55,325 bases of DNA from Meiothermus hypogaeus (GTDB lineage Bacteria; Deinococcota; Deinococci; Deinococcales; Thermaceae). The number at the start of each line of letters is the position of its first letter. Positions within the stretch are counted from its first letter, which is position 1. The position numbers and the translations under genes are program-made. Shown one piece after another: positions 1-7,828 of this stretch. The DNA is taken from assembly GCF_003574035.1 (NCBI RefSeq), contig NZ_QWKY01000015.1, positions 1 to 55,325 on the forward strand. The letters run 5' to 3'. Under the pieces are notes generated by a model. That model was not told where the DNA came from and did no database searches. It saw only the letters and a program-made list of their open reading frames with translations.

Positions 1-485
1 GGTGTGGGGGGGGGGGCGGGCTGGGGGGACGGGGGCGAGCCTGGCAAGGAGGGCGCGCCCGGCTCGAGCGGAATAAGTTCTGGAGAACCTCCAGGCATCC
101 CTGGGCCCGGCATGGGGCCGCCAGGCCCTGGCATCTGTTGTCCGGGCAGGTCAAAGCGGAACAACTGGCCATCCTGATAAATCAGTATGGGGCATTCCTC
201 GCCCTGGCCCTGGCCTGGTTGGGGCTGGCCCGGCCCTTGCCCTGGACCCTGGCCCGGCCCTGGTTGAAGCGGAATCAACTCGCGGGGATCAGGTGCGGGC
301 AGGAGTTGCTGCTGCTGGTCAAACTGAACCGCTTGAAGCCGAACCCCACGCTGGGCCTGCACAACCTCCCCCGGTTGTGGCTGCGCTGAAAGGCGGCCGA
401 GCACAAACCCCGTGCCCAACAAAACCATCGTAGCCAGGCCCAACCCAAGGGTTTTGAGCAGCGAGCCTATTCTGACCTGTTCCAT
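1..485 (-). CDS. Pro/Gly/Gln-rich membrane-anchored protein, C-terminus cut by window edge
   Basis: Reading the minus strand from ATG at 485 gives 161 codons with no stop, so the gene runs off the left edge. The first ~32 residues (MEQVRIGSLLKTLGLGLATM and onward) form one hydrophobic segment followed by LGRLSAQ, so a signal anchor or signal peptide is likely. The rest is low complexity: Q-rich (QFDQQQQLL), then PGPGQGPGQGPGQ repeats, a small ordered patch (EECPILIYQDGQLFRFDLPG), and PMPGPGMPGG before an edge of Pro codons. An 11-base C tract on the coding strand (plus-strand G at 6-16) encodes consecutive prolines. I do not recognise a family. The hydrophobic start and Pro-rich tail suggest an envelope-spanning or secreted protein; that is inference. 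Confidence 0.7.
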   Translation of the reverse strand, partial: MEQVRIGSLLKTLGLGLATMVLLGTGFVLGRLSAQPQPGEVVQAQRGVRLQAVQFDQQQQLLPAPDPRELIPLQPGPGQGPGQGPGQPQPGQGQGEECPILIYQDGQLFRFDLPGQQMPGPGGPMPGPGMPGGSPELIPLEPGAPSLPGSPPSPQPAPPPT

Positions 486-574
486 GCTTTACTTTATGAT
501 GCAATGCTGGGTTCAATCTGAGAATGTTCTACGATTAGGGCCAAAGCTTCTCATTCCCGCGCCTGAAAAGGCTG

Positions 575-1447
575 TCACTTGATTTCCACCCCCGACCAGC
601 GCTCGAGCAACCGGGCCACCGCCGTGTGGTCTACCTCGGCAGCGCCCACTTCGCGTTTGGCAATCTCGAAGAACTCCCGCACCTGCCGAAGCAGGGGGGC
701 CGGGGTTCCGGCGGCCTCGAGCACCTTTACACAAATACCCGTATCCTTGGCCAGCAAACCCAGGGCAAAGGTGTTGGGAAACTGGCGTGAAATGACCCGC
801 TGGCCAAACAAGTTCTCACTCACGTTGGAGCGCCCCGAGGAAGCATTGATGACCTCCAGGGCCAGCCCGGCATCCACCCCTTGCTTGACCAGGGCCACCA
901 TACCCTCGCTCAAGGCCCACAGGTTCACCGCCAGTAGGGCGTTGTTGACCGCCTTGACCGCATGGCCCGACCCCAGCGGCCCCACATGCACAATCTTGGT
1001 CGCGTAGGCTTCCATCACCGGCTTGGCCCGGGCAAAGTCCTGCAGCGAGCCCCCCGCCATAACGGTTGCCCTGGCCTGCAAAGCCCCGGCCACCCCTCCG
1101 GACAGGCAGGCATCCAGGTAGGAAACCCCTTTCTCCTTTAACATATGGGCGGTTTTTTTAGCCAGCTCCGGTTCACCCGAGGTGTGGTCTATCCACAGCA
1201 TCCCGGGGCGCAAGTAGGGCAAAAGCTTCTGGGCGAGTTCGTCTACCTCGAGGGAAGTTGGCAAGCAGGTCAAGAGAATATCGGCTGAGGCCACCTCGGG
1301 AAGCTCCACGGCCCTCGAGCCAAACTCTTTGGCATGGGCTTCGGCCTTGGCGAAGGTGCGGTTCCATACCAGGGTCTCGTATTTTTTGGCCAGGTGCCCC
1401 GCCATCGGATAACCCATAGCCCCAAGTCCGATAAACGCCGTTCTCAC
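575..1447 (-). CDS. NAD(P)-dependent beta-hydroxyacid dehydrogenase (3-hydroxyisobutyrate dehydrogenase family)
   Basis: The N-terminus [20 protein letters not shown] is the Rossmann dinucleotide motif (GxGxMG) of the HIBADH/GarR/YihU family. Further on are [12 protein letters not shown] and [11 protein letters not shown], matching the substrate-binding DxxSGG segment, then [15 protein letters not shown], which carries the family's catalytic Lys region (G-x3-K-x2-N). Start: a GTG at 1447 is preceded by AGGAAG with a 5-nt gap and places the Rossmann strand at residue 2; an upstream ATG at 1480 would add 11 residues outside the fold. Length 290 aa is normal. These enzymes oxidise 3-hydroxyacids or reduce semialdehydes in the cytosol; the substrate cannot be read from sequence. 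It stands alone, with no neighbour to hint at a pathway. Confidence 0.85.
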   Translation of the reverse strand: MRTAFIGLGAMGYPMAGHLAKKYETLVWNRTFAKAEAHAKEFGSRAVELPEVASADILLTCLPTSLEVDELAQKLLPYLRPGMLWIDHTSGEPELAKKTAHMLKEKGVSYLDACLSGGVAGALQARATVMAGGSLQDFARAKPVMEAYATKIVHVGPLGSGHAVKAVNNALLAVNLWALSEGMVALVKQGVDAGLALEVINASSGRSNVSENLFGQRVISRQFPNTFALGLLAKDTGICVKVLEAAGTPAPLLRQVREFFEIAKREVGAAEVDHTAVARLLERWSGVEIK

Positions 1448-1578
1448 ATGCACTTCCTGATCTTGAAAAACCATAGCCAAACTATACCGTCAAGCGCTTT
1501 CGTTGGTTTCGGCAAGCACCTTATGCGATGGGGCGATATGCTCAAATTTTGCCGCCAGATTTGGGTTTACCTGGCTTT

Positions 1579-1814
1579 ATACCAGATTCGGTTAGTTCGT
1601 CACCAAAGGGTGACGAACTAACCCGACCGAAGTTATCCGCGTAGCGGAGGGCGATACCGCCCCTTGGAAGGGAGACGCTCTCTTCGCCGACCGACAGTGA
1701 AGGGCCATCGGCCCCCGGCTAGCGCCGGTACTCAAGGGAGGGGTGTGCTCTAGGATTCAAAAAGACAGCCTCTGGTGTTTTTGGCTTTGTAAACTGTCTT
1801 TTTGAATCCGGTAT
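1579..1814 (-). repeat. MITE-like palindromic element, copy A (236 bp, one 38-bp unit)
   Basis: Ends are ATACCAGATTC and GAATCCGGTAT, imperfect terminal inverted repeats. Inside, from left: a perfect 14-bp stem (1591-1604 with 1609-1622, loop AAAG); one 38-bp unit itself made of CCGC/GCGG and GGGCG/CGCCC stems; a GGCC- and CCGGC-rich palindromic block; and the A/T-rich 16-bp stem GGATTCAAAAAGACAG pairing with CTGTCTTTTTGAATCC. Strand is set by taking the GGATTCAAAAAGACAG end as left. No ORF, no clear target duplication. Eight further copies lie in this window. Confidence 0.9.
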
Positions 1815-2111
1815 TAGACGAACGCCCCTGGCTGATGCATGTGGCTACCTGGACCAGAAGCCCAACCCGCACAAGTAGCTGAAAACCTAACATTGCAGAC
1901 AAGAACCGATGCTCGTCTGCTTGCTCGAGATTCGATTGAGAACAGCACAATACCCTGGCCATGAGCCAGTGGGTGAAAGACCAGCGGCGTTTTTTTTACT
2001 AAACAGGGTGCCTATGCGTACCCGCTGGGGTCAACGAAGGCTACCTGCAAGACCACCCTCTCTCCTTACCGCTTCCTCTGGGCTTTGAGGGATCTCTTGG
2101 CGCATTCTGAT
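1815..2111. other. Non-coding gap between repeat A and the Yip1 gene
   Basis: No convincing gene. From about 1822 the plus strand can be read as a short in-frame stretch ending ADACGYLDQKPNPHK then stop at ~1875; it looks faintly like a coding tail, but I recognise no family. A run of eight Ts lies near 1992. Otherwise I see nothing. Confidence 0.4.
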
Positions 2112-2669
2112 TTATCGCAAAATGCCGGCAATAACTATGCTGGCAATCAGGGTGCCGACAAAAGCCACCGCCAGGGTGATCCAGATTTTGCCACTTTCGC
2201 GCAGGTTCATGCTCGACTGCACGGCCAGGTAGGCAAAGTAGACGTTTATAACCAGCGCCCCGATGGCCAGTAAAGGAATCAAGAAGATACCGATTAACGT
2301 GATGAGCAGAATCAGGCTGACCACCGCAAACAATACATTGATGGGGGCCCAGAATAACGCAAACGTGTAGGCCACATTGTCAAGCGTACCGGTACCGCCC
2401 TGGGTCTTGCCGATGTAGTGCACCAGGTAGGTAAAGATGAGGAAGCCCACCAGGGTACCAATAATGCCGTTCAAAAAAGCCCCCAGGCCGCTGCCCAGAC
2501 TGAATAGACCGGTGATCACGGCGGCAATCATCACGTAGATCACCGCATCCCGCAGGGTGCCTTTGTTTTCGTATTGCTCAAAGGTTTCCACGCTGGGTTT
2601 GGTGAGCACCTGAATGCTCTGGCTGACCATATTCATCACGGTATCGGCAATGGACGGTGTGGTATTCAT
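2112..2669 (-). CDS. Yip1-domain integral membrane protein
   Basis: The 185-aa protein has a ~40-residue soluble N-terminus ending in TLRDAVIYVMIAAVITGL, then about five hydrophobic segments (around residues 43-60, 65-87, 103-122, 124-150, 160-183). The arrangement, with a short cytosolic head (KPSVETFEQYENKGTLRDA), the TGG-x3-L-x-VAYTFALFWAPI segment and a polytopic tail, is that of bacterial Yip1-domain (PF04893-like) proteins. Their function in bacteria is unknown. It is transcribed divergently from the YibE/F gene 110 bp away; between them the sequence is A/T rich and offers room for both promoters. The family call rests on overall pattern rather than a signature motif. Confidence 0.65.
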   Translation of the reverse strand: MNTTPSIADTVMNMVSQSIQVLTKPSVETFEQYENKGTLRDAVIYVMIAAVITGLFSLGSGLGAFLNGIIGTLVGFLIFTYLVHYIGKTQGGTGTLDNVAYTFALFWAPINVLFAVVSLILLITLIGIFLIPLLAIGALVINVYFAYLAVQSSMNLRESGKIWITLAVAFVGTLIASIVIAGILR

Positions 2670-2779
2670 ACATGACCCCCCGGTTTTTGGTACATGTGTA
2701 GTTTACAACCAAATCTAATCAAACGCTTTTCCTCGAGGGCCCTTACCCTCTCATCTAAAAGCCAAATAAGATTAGAGCC

Positions 2780-3829
2780 ATGCGTTTTTGGTTCGTTTTC
2801 ATGGTTGTTCTGGGCCTGGCCTGGGCGCAGGATGCACCCGAGCAAGCCCCGGCGCCCCCCAGTTCACCTGGCGCGTACTCGATTGCCCGTATCGTCTCGA
2901 TGGGTGATAAGAGCGCGACCGTGCGGGTTGGTGAGAAGCTCAAGGAAGCGGAGTTTCCCACCGAATCGGCGGCCTTTCGCACGGGGCAGCAGGTGGTGGT
3001 GTACGAGGCCGATGGCAGAACGTATATTGCCGAACCCTATCGCATCCCCTACCTGTGGGGCTTGCTCGGGCTGTTTGTGCTGGTAACGGTAGCCCTGGGG
3101 CGCGGCAAAGGTTTGCGGGGTCTGTTGGGAACTGCCGCCAGCATGGCGGTACTGGCCTTTTTTGTGGTGCCACAAATCTCGGCTGGAAATAACCCCCTGC
3201 TAATCACTTTTGTGGGCGCTTTTGGCATCCTGGCGCTTTCGATTTACTTTGTTCACGGCATCAACCGCAAGACCACCGCGGCCCTGATTGGAACCACCTT
3301 TGCCACGCTGGTGGCCCTGGTGCTTTCGGTACTGCTGACCGAGTGGATGCAGTTTACCGGCCTCACTTCGGAGGAGGCCTTCCTGGCCCGTTTCCAGCTA
3401 GGGGGCAACCTCGATTTGGTCTCGCTGTACCTGGCCGGGGTGGTGGTGGGGGCGCTGGGGGCCCTGAATGATGTGACGGTGACCCAGGCCGCAGTCGTTC
3501 AGGCGCTGGTACAGGCCAACCCCCGCTACAGCCTGCGGGAGCTTTACAGCAGGGGCATGACGGTGGGCTTCGACCACATCGGCAGTCTGGTCAACACCCT
3601 GATTCTGGCCTATGCAGCGGGTACACTGCCTTTGCTGTTGCTGATTAGCCAGAGCGATGTTCCGCTGGTGCTACTGATAAATAACGAGACCTTTGCCGCC
3701 GAAATTGTCACCATGTTGGTGGGTTCGCTGGCCCTGGTGCTGGCGGTTCCGCTCACCACCCTGATGGCCGCCTGGCTGCTGCGGGGGCGAAAGCTGGACT
3801 ACATCGAGCGAAGGTGGCCGGGGCAATAA
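2780..3829 (+). CDS. YibE/F family membrane protein
   Basis: A cleavable signal peptide (MRFWFVFMVVLGLAWAQ) leads into a small periplasmic OB-like segment (residues ~30-85), then about eight membrane helices. Diagnostic stretches are VVGALGALNDVTVTQAAVVQ and GMTVGFDHIGSLVNTLILAY, which are hallmark blocks of the YibE/F family (PF07907). Family members are often called putative transporters; no substrate is established. Length of 349 aa is typical. The start ATG at 2780 follows TAAGAT (2767-2772) by 7 nt with no Shine-Dalgarno, so the transcript is probably leaderless. The gene stands as a single unit before the amidase, which has its own promoter. Confidence 0.85.
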   Translation: MRFWFVFMVVLGLAWAQDAPEQAPAPPSSPGAYSIARIVSMGDKSATVRVGEKLKEAEFPTESAAFRTGQQVVVYEADGRTYIAEPYRIPYLWGLLGLFVLVTVALGRGKGLRGLLGTAASMAVLAFFVVPQISAGNNPLLITFVGAFGILALSIYFVHGINRKTTAALIGTTFATLVALVLSVLLTEWMQFTGLTSEEAFLARFQLGGNLDLVSLYLAGVVVGALGALNDVTVTQAAVVQALVQANPRYSLRELYSRGMTVGFDHIGSLVNTLILAYAAGTLPLLLLISQSDVPLVLLINNETFAAEIVTMLVGSLALVLAVPLTTLMAAWLLRGRKLDYIERRWPGQ

Positions 3830-3920
3830 GGGGTGTTCAGCCCACGAGAGCCACCCGCTTCGAATGCAACCTCGAGCGCTGCGTGACAATTCTCATGGGA
3901 TAGCAATACAATTACGTTAG

Positions 3921-4997
3921 ATGCGATACATTTTGGCTCTGTCGTTCTGTTTGGCCTCTCTGGGACTGGCTCAACCTCGAGTGGGCACCGAAGACGGCCT
4001 GACCCGACTGGTATTTGGCATCCCCAGCGAAGCAAGGTTTAGCCTGAAACGTGAAGGCAACGAGGTTTCCATCCGCTTCCAGGGCACTCTGCCCCGAACC
4101 TTGCGGGCTTTGCTGAACACGCCGCAGGTTGTCGGCTACCGAGCCACCCCCAGTCCGGGTGGCTCGATTTATGTGGTGACGCTGCGGGCCGGTGCCAGCT
4201 ACCGTACCCAGGAGCTCGCCAATCCCCGCCGCCTGGTGCTGGAGGTGCGCAGCAGCAGCCGGCCCACGACCACTACCCAGCCCCGACCCCGCAATGGTTC
4301 CCGTGCGCCCACTGCGGTGGTGGTGCTGGACCCCGGCCATGGAGGGGTTGACCCCGGCGCAGTGGGTCTGGTGCGGGAGGAAGAGGCCGTACTGGAAGTG
4401 GCCCTGCGCACCAAACGACTCCTCGAGGCCAGAGGCATTCGGGTCATACTGACGCGCACCACCGACCAACACCTCTCAGCCAACAAGGCCACCGACCTGG
4501 GGCTACGGGCCGCCATGGCCGACAGCAAGCGCACGTTGTTTGTTTCTATCCACGCCAACGCCGCCGAACGGGTCGCGCAGGGGATTGAGGTGTACTACTT
4601 CGGCGAGACCATTGATCAGCGGCTTTTGTCTAAGGCCATTCTGGAAAACGGTGGGGGCGCGCTGGGGCAGCGCCTGACCCGCGAGGCCCAGAGCGTGGCC
4701 CAGCGCCTCATGCGCGACCTCATCGCCCAGGCCAACCTCAAGTTTTCCGAGCAACTGGCCCTCAAAACCTTGCGCTCCCTGGTGCGCGAAACCGGTGCAG
4801 TAAGCCGGGGTGTCCAAACCGCACCTTTTTACGTGATCCGCAACGCCCGCATTCCGGCCATTCTGGTGGAGATTGGCTTTGTCAATCACCCCGCTGAAGG
4901 CAAAAAGCTGGCCACCAGCGCGTACCGGCAACAGCTTGCGAGTGGGCTGGCGGGGGGAATAATTGCTTTTTTGAACAGTGGCAATGCCCAGCGCTAG
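3921..4997 (+). CDS. N-acetylmuramoyl-L-alanine amidase, secreted
   Basis: Zn-dependent amidase that cuts the bond between N-acetylmuramic acid and L-Ala in peptidoglycan. A signal peptide (MRYILALSFCLASLGLAQ) is followed by an AMIN-like beta domain (~20-105), a Ser/Thr/Pro linker (RSSSRPTTTTQPRPR) and an Amidase_3 domain (~130-355). Visible Zn ligands and catalytic residues are H139 in DPGHGG, the Glu cluster EEEAVLEVAL (~152), H~211 in FVSIHANA, and E~316 in ILVEIGFVNH. Start ATG follows TACAAT (3907-3912) by 8 nt, with GTGACA 18 nt further up, so a promoter and leaderless start can be read directly. The stop codon lies in a shared CTAG with the convergent gene at 4994. Probable role is septal peptidoglycan splitting or turnover. 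Confidence 0.93.
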   Translation: MRYILALSFCLASLGLAQPRVGTEDGLTRLVFGIPSEARFSLKREGNEVSIRFQGTLPRTLRALLNTPQVVGYRATPSPGGSIYVVTLRAGASYRTQELANPRRLVLEVRSSSRPTTTTQPRPRNGSRAPTAVVVLDPGHGGVDPGAVGLVREEEAVLEVALRTKRLLEARGIRVILTRTTDQHLSANKATDLGLRAAMADSKRTLFVSIHANAAERVAQGIEVYYFGETIDQRLLSKAILENGGGALGQRLTREAQSVAQRLMRDLIAQANLKFSEQLALKTLRSLVRETGAVSRGVQTAPFYVIRNARIPAILVEIGFVNHPAEGKKLATSAYRQQLASGLAGGIIAFLNSGNAQR

Positions 4998-5476
4998 ACC
5001 GGGCTTCGCTGGGCTGGAAAAAGCTTACTTTCATACAAAACAGGCTGCACCCAGTGCTCCCAAATGTCCAGGGAGCTTCGGGCCAGCTTGGGAAGGTTCG
5101 TAAGCTGTTGTCGACGATAGTCCAGGCCATATCGGCCTGCAATCCATGCCTCATAGGCACTTACAAAGGGTCTGAAGTATTCCGTACCTGCGTCGAGGTC
5201 GCAGGCCTTCCTGCGGGCGGATAGTTCGGGCAGGCCATCGGCGTTCTCCAGCCAGTAAAAGGATTCACTGGGGCGGTGGTATAACAACACCCCGTCGGAG
5301 CGTAGTAGCCAGGCTGCCGTCGAGTGAAGCCCTACCTGGCCTTTGAGGTAAAGGCTCGAGCCCCGGCCTGTTGGACTTGGATTTTTCTGGAAACCATAGG
5401 CCAGTAGGCTACCGGTGAGCGCGTCCTGGCCCCACAGCCAGAACTGCACCAGCATCGGGTTCTTTGGATGTGGCAT
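4994..5476 (-). CDS. Hypothetical protein downstream of znuA
   Basis: A 160-aa soluble protein without signal peptide or membrane helix; aromatic rich (FWLWGQD, YHRPSESFYWLE, DIWEHWVQP). I do not recognise a family. It begins 12 bp after the znuA stop on the same strand, so it is probably cotranscribed with znuA under the same Zur control. In-frame ATG codons at 5476 and 5455 are both possible; neither has a strong Shine-Dalgarno. Its end overlaps the amidase gene by four bases in a CTAG that supplies a stop to both strands. Sustained codon use and the tight spacing argue that it is a real gene. Confidence 0.65.
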   Translation of the reverse strand: MPHPKNPMLVQFWLWGQDALTGSLLAYGFQKNPSPTGRGSSLYLKGQVGLHSTAAWLLRSDGVLLYHRPSESFYWLENADGLPELSARRKACDLDAGTEYFRPFVSAYEAWIAGRYGLDYRRQQLTNLPKLARSSLDIWEHWVQPVLYESKLFPAQRSPV

Positions 5477-5488
5477 AGGCTCAGGGCT

Positions 5489-6382
5489 CTACTTGAAGGC
5501 CCGACAGATGGCCTGCCCGTTGGCCTGGACGAGTTTGAGGTAGGTATTGACCGTGTTGTCAAAGGCGTCGGAGTAGATACGGGCGATCCTGGCCCCGGTG
5601 GCCTCGGCAAGCGCCCGAGCCTGGCTTTGAGAGAACTGGGGCTCCACAAAAATCACCCGGACATTTTCCTTCTTCATGGCCTGGGCCAGCCGGGCCAAAC
5701 TGGCCGGGCCGCGTTCCTGTCCGGCAAAGTCGGCAATGGTTCCGATGCTCTTGAGCCGGTAGTGGCGATTAAAGTAAAGGAGCGCCTCGTGCTGGGAAAC
5801 CAGAACGCGCCGGTTCTGTGGAATCTCGGCCAGGCAGCGTTGTACGGCTGTATCGGCCTGGCGGATCTGGGCAATATAACGCGATGCATTCTGGGTATAC
5901 ATAGAGCGTCCGGCAGGGTCCACTGCCGAGAGGGTATCGCGGATTTTCTCCACGTAGCGAATGCCGTAGGTGGGGTCGAGCCAGAGGTGGGGGTCGTACC
6001 CGGCGTGTTCGTGACCGTGCTCATCAGCATGGGCTTCTTTTTCACCGGCCTTGATCAGGTCAGGCATTCCATCGGCCAGCTCGACGATGCGGGCGTTTTG
6101 GGGAAGCTGGGCCTCGAGCTTCTCGAAAAAGGGCTCGAGGGAGAGTCCATTGGCAAAAAAGACCCTGGCCCGGCTGATGGCCTGGACTACTGAAGGGCGC
6201 GGCTCAAAGCTGTGTGGGTCACTGCCGTTGGGGACGACCTGCACTACACTGACACGGTTTCCTCCCACATTAAGCACCATATCGGCAATAAAGCCCGTGG
6301 TCGCTGCTACCTGTACCGGCTGAGCCAGGCCCACACCCAACCCGAGCATCAGCAAAAATCCCATTGGGAGAATAAATTTCAT
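5489..6382 (-). CDS. znuA: Zinc/manganese ABC transporter substrate-binding protein
   Basis: Periplasmic metal-binding component (SBP_bac_9, cluster 9) that captures Zn2+ or Mn2+ for an ABC importer. The signal peptide MKFILPMGFLLMLGLGVGLAQ leads to TTGFIADMVLNVGGNRVSV and PNGSDPHSFEPRPS, where the His is the first metal ligand. A charged His loop (KEAHADEHGHEHAGYDPHLW) follows; such loops are typical of Zn-specific ZnuA. The second-lobe His lies in VLVSQHEALLYFNRHY, and the acidic ligand in IYSDAFDN. AGGAGG sits just upstream of the ATG. The divergent zur and the palindrome between them indicate zinc-responsive repression. No znuB/znuC partners lie in the window. Confidence 0.9.
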   Translation of the reverse strand: MKFILPMGFLLMLGLGVGLAQPVQVAATTGFIADMVLNVGGNRVSVVQVVPNGSDPHSFEPRPSVVQAISRARVFFANGLSLEPFFEKLEAQLPQNARIVELADGMPDLIKAGEKEAHADEHGHEHAGYDPHLWLDPTYGIRYVEKIRDTLSAVDPAGRSMYTQNASRYIAQIRQADTAVQRCLAEIPQNRRVLVSQHEALLYFNRHYRLKSIGTIADFAGQERGPASLARLAQAMKKENVRVIFVEPQFSQSQARALAEATGARIARIYSDAFDNTVNTYLKLVQANGQAICRAFK

Positions 6383-6409
6383 GAAAACCTCCTTTTACGC
6401 CAACTATTC

Positions 6410-6438
6410 ATAATGATAACTCGTTATCATATTGTCAA
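6410..6438 (-). promoter_or_regulatory. znuA promoter with Zur-type operator in its spacer
   Basis: On the minus strand TTGACA (6433-6438) and CATTAT (6410-6415) are separated by exactly 17 nt. A perfect 18-bp palindrome, ATGATAACTCGTTATCAT (6413-6430), fills that spacer. Its TGATAAC/GTTATCA halves match the general Fur/Zur box. Zur bound here would exclude RNA polymerase from znuA, and would also lie close to the zur promoter on the other strand (TATTCT at 6452-6457). Confidence 0.85.
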
Positions 6439-6464
6439 GACCCGGGTTTGCTATTCTGAAGACT

Positions 6465-6836
6465 ATGGAACGCTCGACCCGCCAGCGGCAGGCTATTCGA
6501 GAGGTGATGACCGAACTCAACCGCCCGCTCTCCCCTATCGAAGTCCTCGAGGCCGCCCGCGCTAAAGTACCGGGCCTCGGCATCGCCACTGTCTACCGCA
6601 CGCTCAAAAGCCTGGTCGAGGAAGGCAGCGCAGTAGCGGTCGAACTTCCCGGCGAAGCACCTCGCTACGAGCTAGCAGGCAAAAAACACCATCACCACTT
6701 CCACTGCACCAGGTGTGGCAAGGTGTTCGAGCTCGAGGGCTGCCCGGGCGATTTCTCCTTCATGGTGCCCAAAGGTTTCAAAACCGAAAAACACGAAATC
6801 GTGCTCTACGGACGCTGCACCGATTGCTTGCACTAG
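6465..6836 (+). CDS. zur: Fur-family zinc uptake regulator
   Basis: A 123-aa Fur-superfamily repressor. The winged helix is MERSTRQRQAIREVMTELNR through LGIATVYRTLKSLVEEG (residues ~1-60, recognition helix ATVYRTLK). The dimer domain has KHHHHFHCTRCGKVFEL, then CxxC again in GRCTDCLH: the two CxxC pairs form the structural Zn site. Chosen start is ATG 6465, which begins the canonical N-terminal helix and lies 7 nt after TATTCT. Divergent pairing with znuA and the palindrome between them make Zur much likelier than Fur or PerR; this is contextual inference. Confidence 0.85.
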   Translation: MERSTRQRQAIREVMTELNRPLSPIEVLEAARAKVPGLGIATVYRTLKSLVEEGSAVAVELPGEAPRYELAGKKHHHHFHCTRCGKVFELEGCPGDFSFMVPKGFKTEKHEIVLYGRCTDCLH

Positions 6837-6892
6837 CCATCTGAATACCAGAACAAGGCGCACTGGAATGAACGCTGTTCGTGCCAGGCGTC

Positions 6893-7080
6893 ATATTGGA
6901 TTCAAATAGATAGCTTACAAAACCAAAAAAGCCCACAGGTTGTCTTTTTGAATCCTGGGCACCCCCCTCCCGAACGGTCGGTGAAAAAAGCCTCCCTTTC
7001 CAAGGGGCGGTATCGCCCTCCGCTACGCGGGTAACTTCGGTCGGGTTAGTTCGTTACCGTTCGGCAACGAATCAACAGGG
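6893..7080 (+). repeat. MITE-like palindromic element, copy B (degenerate, 3' end lost)
   Basis: Starts ATATTGGATTC and carries recognisable versions of the A/T-rich stem (now mismatched: GGATTCAAATAGATAG against GGTTGTCTTTTTGAATCC), a shortened GC block, one 38-bp unit, and the second stem with several unpaired positions. The right terminal GAATCTGGTAT is missing. It is the most decayed copy. With its flanks it fills the 307-base gap 6837-7143, in which I see no gene. Confidence 0.8.
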
Positions 7081-7143
7081 TCAACCCAAAAGCCTTGGCT
7101 GGCCGCTAACGGCTATAGACAGACCATTGGCTGTTACTATTCG

Positions 7144-7626
7144 CTAAAACTCTTTGAGCAGTCCTTCAAGTTCAGCAGCGCTTATCTCGCCGATGTGCCG
7201 GTTTACCAGCTTTCCCTGGGCATCGTAGAGGAGCGTGACCGGCAAGCCCTGGATTCGGAGCGGGTCGCTCAGTTTGGCATCAGGGTCGAGCAAGACATTG
7301 GGTATTTTGAGCCCCAGCTCTCTCTCGAAGGCCCGCACAGCCTCGGGGCCATCGCTAATGTTCAAGAACACGAAATGAAGCTCCGGGTTGGCCCTGGCGG
7401 CTTCTACCAACAGGGGCATTTCACGGCGGCAGGGCCCACACCAACTAGCCCAGGCATTGAGCACAATGGGTTTACCTTTGAAATCGGTCAGGTTGGCCGT
7501 TTGTCCGTCTAGTTGCGTAAGGGTAAAAGAGGGCAGCACCTCCACTTTGGACCCGGCTCGAGGTTGCAATAGCCAAAACCCCGCCAATAGCCCCAGCGGT
7601 ATCAGACCCCACATCCAACCTTTCAT
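7144..7626 (-). CDS. TlpA/ResA-like membrane-anchored thioredoxin
   Basis: Thiol-disulfide oxidoreductase acting outside the cytoplasmic membrane. The N-terminal anchor (MKGWMWGLIPLGLLAGFWLL) precedes an AhpC/TSA-Redoxin fold: LPSFTLTQLDGQTANLTDFK, KPIVLNAWASWCGPCRREMP with the WCGPC active site, then DPLRIQGLPVTLLYD with the cis-Pro. Start is uncertain: ATG at 7626 gives 160 aa with the anchor at the start, ATG at 7638 adds four residues, and upstream Met codons lie in a Trp/Arg-rich stretch that looks non-coding. Family roles include reduction of apocytochrome c or protein disulfides; no cytochrome c maturation genes are nearby to decide. Confidence 0.85.
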   Translation of the reverse strand: MKGWMWGLIPLGLLAGFWLLQPRAGSKVEVLPSFTLTQLDGQTANLTDFKGKPIVLNAWASWCGPCRREMPLLVEAARANPELHFVFLNISDGPEAVRAFERELGLKIPNVLLDPDAKLSDPLRIQGLPVTLLYDAQGKLVNRHIGEISAAELEGLLKEF

Positions 7627-7828
7627 CAAGGCCAGCATACGGAATTTTGGCCCTTTTTTCGGGAAGGCAAGCCACATACCGGGCCGCCTTAGCCAGCCAG
7701 GCCGCGCCAGATGCCACCCCACCAGGCATTACAAAGTAGCGGACGATTTTTTACTGGTTCTTTCGAGAAAAGCAGCTTTGCCTTCAGGGCTTTCCACCAC
7801 TGGCCCGTGCTGTAGTAAGGTTAGGAAC

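Noticed and set aside
1750-1962. 70-codon minus-strand open frame over the end of repeat A
   Set aside because: Part of it is repeat sequence; no start signal and no similarity.
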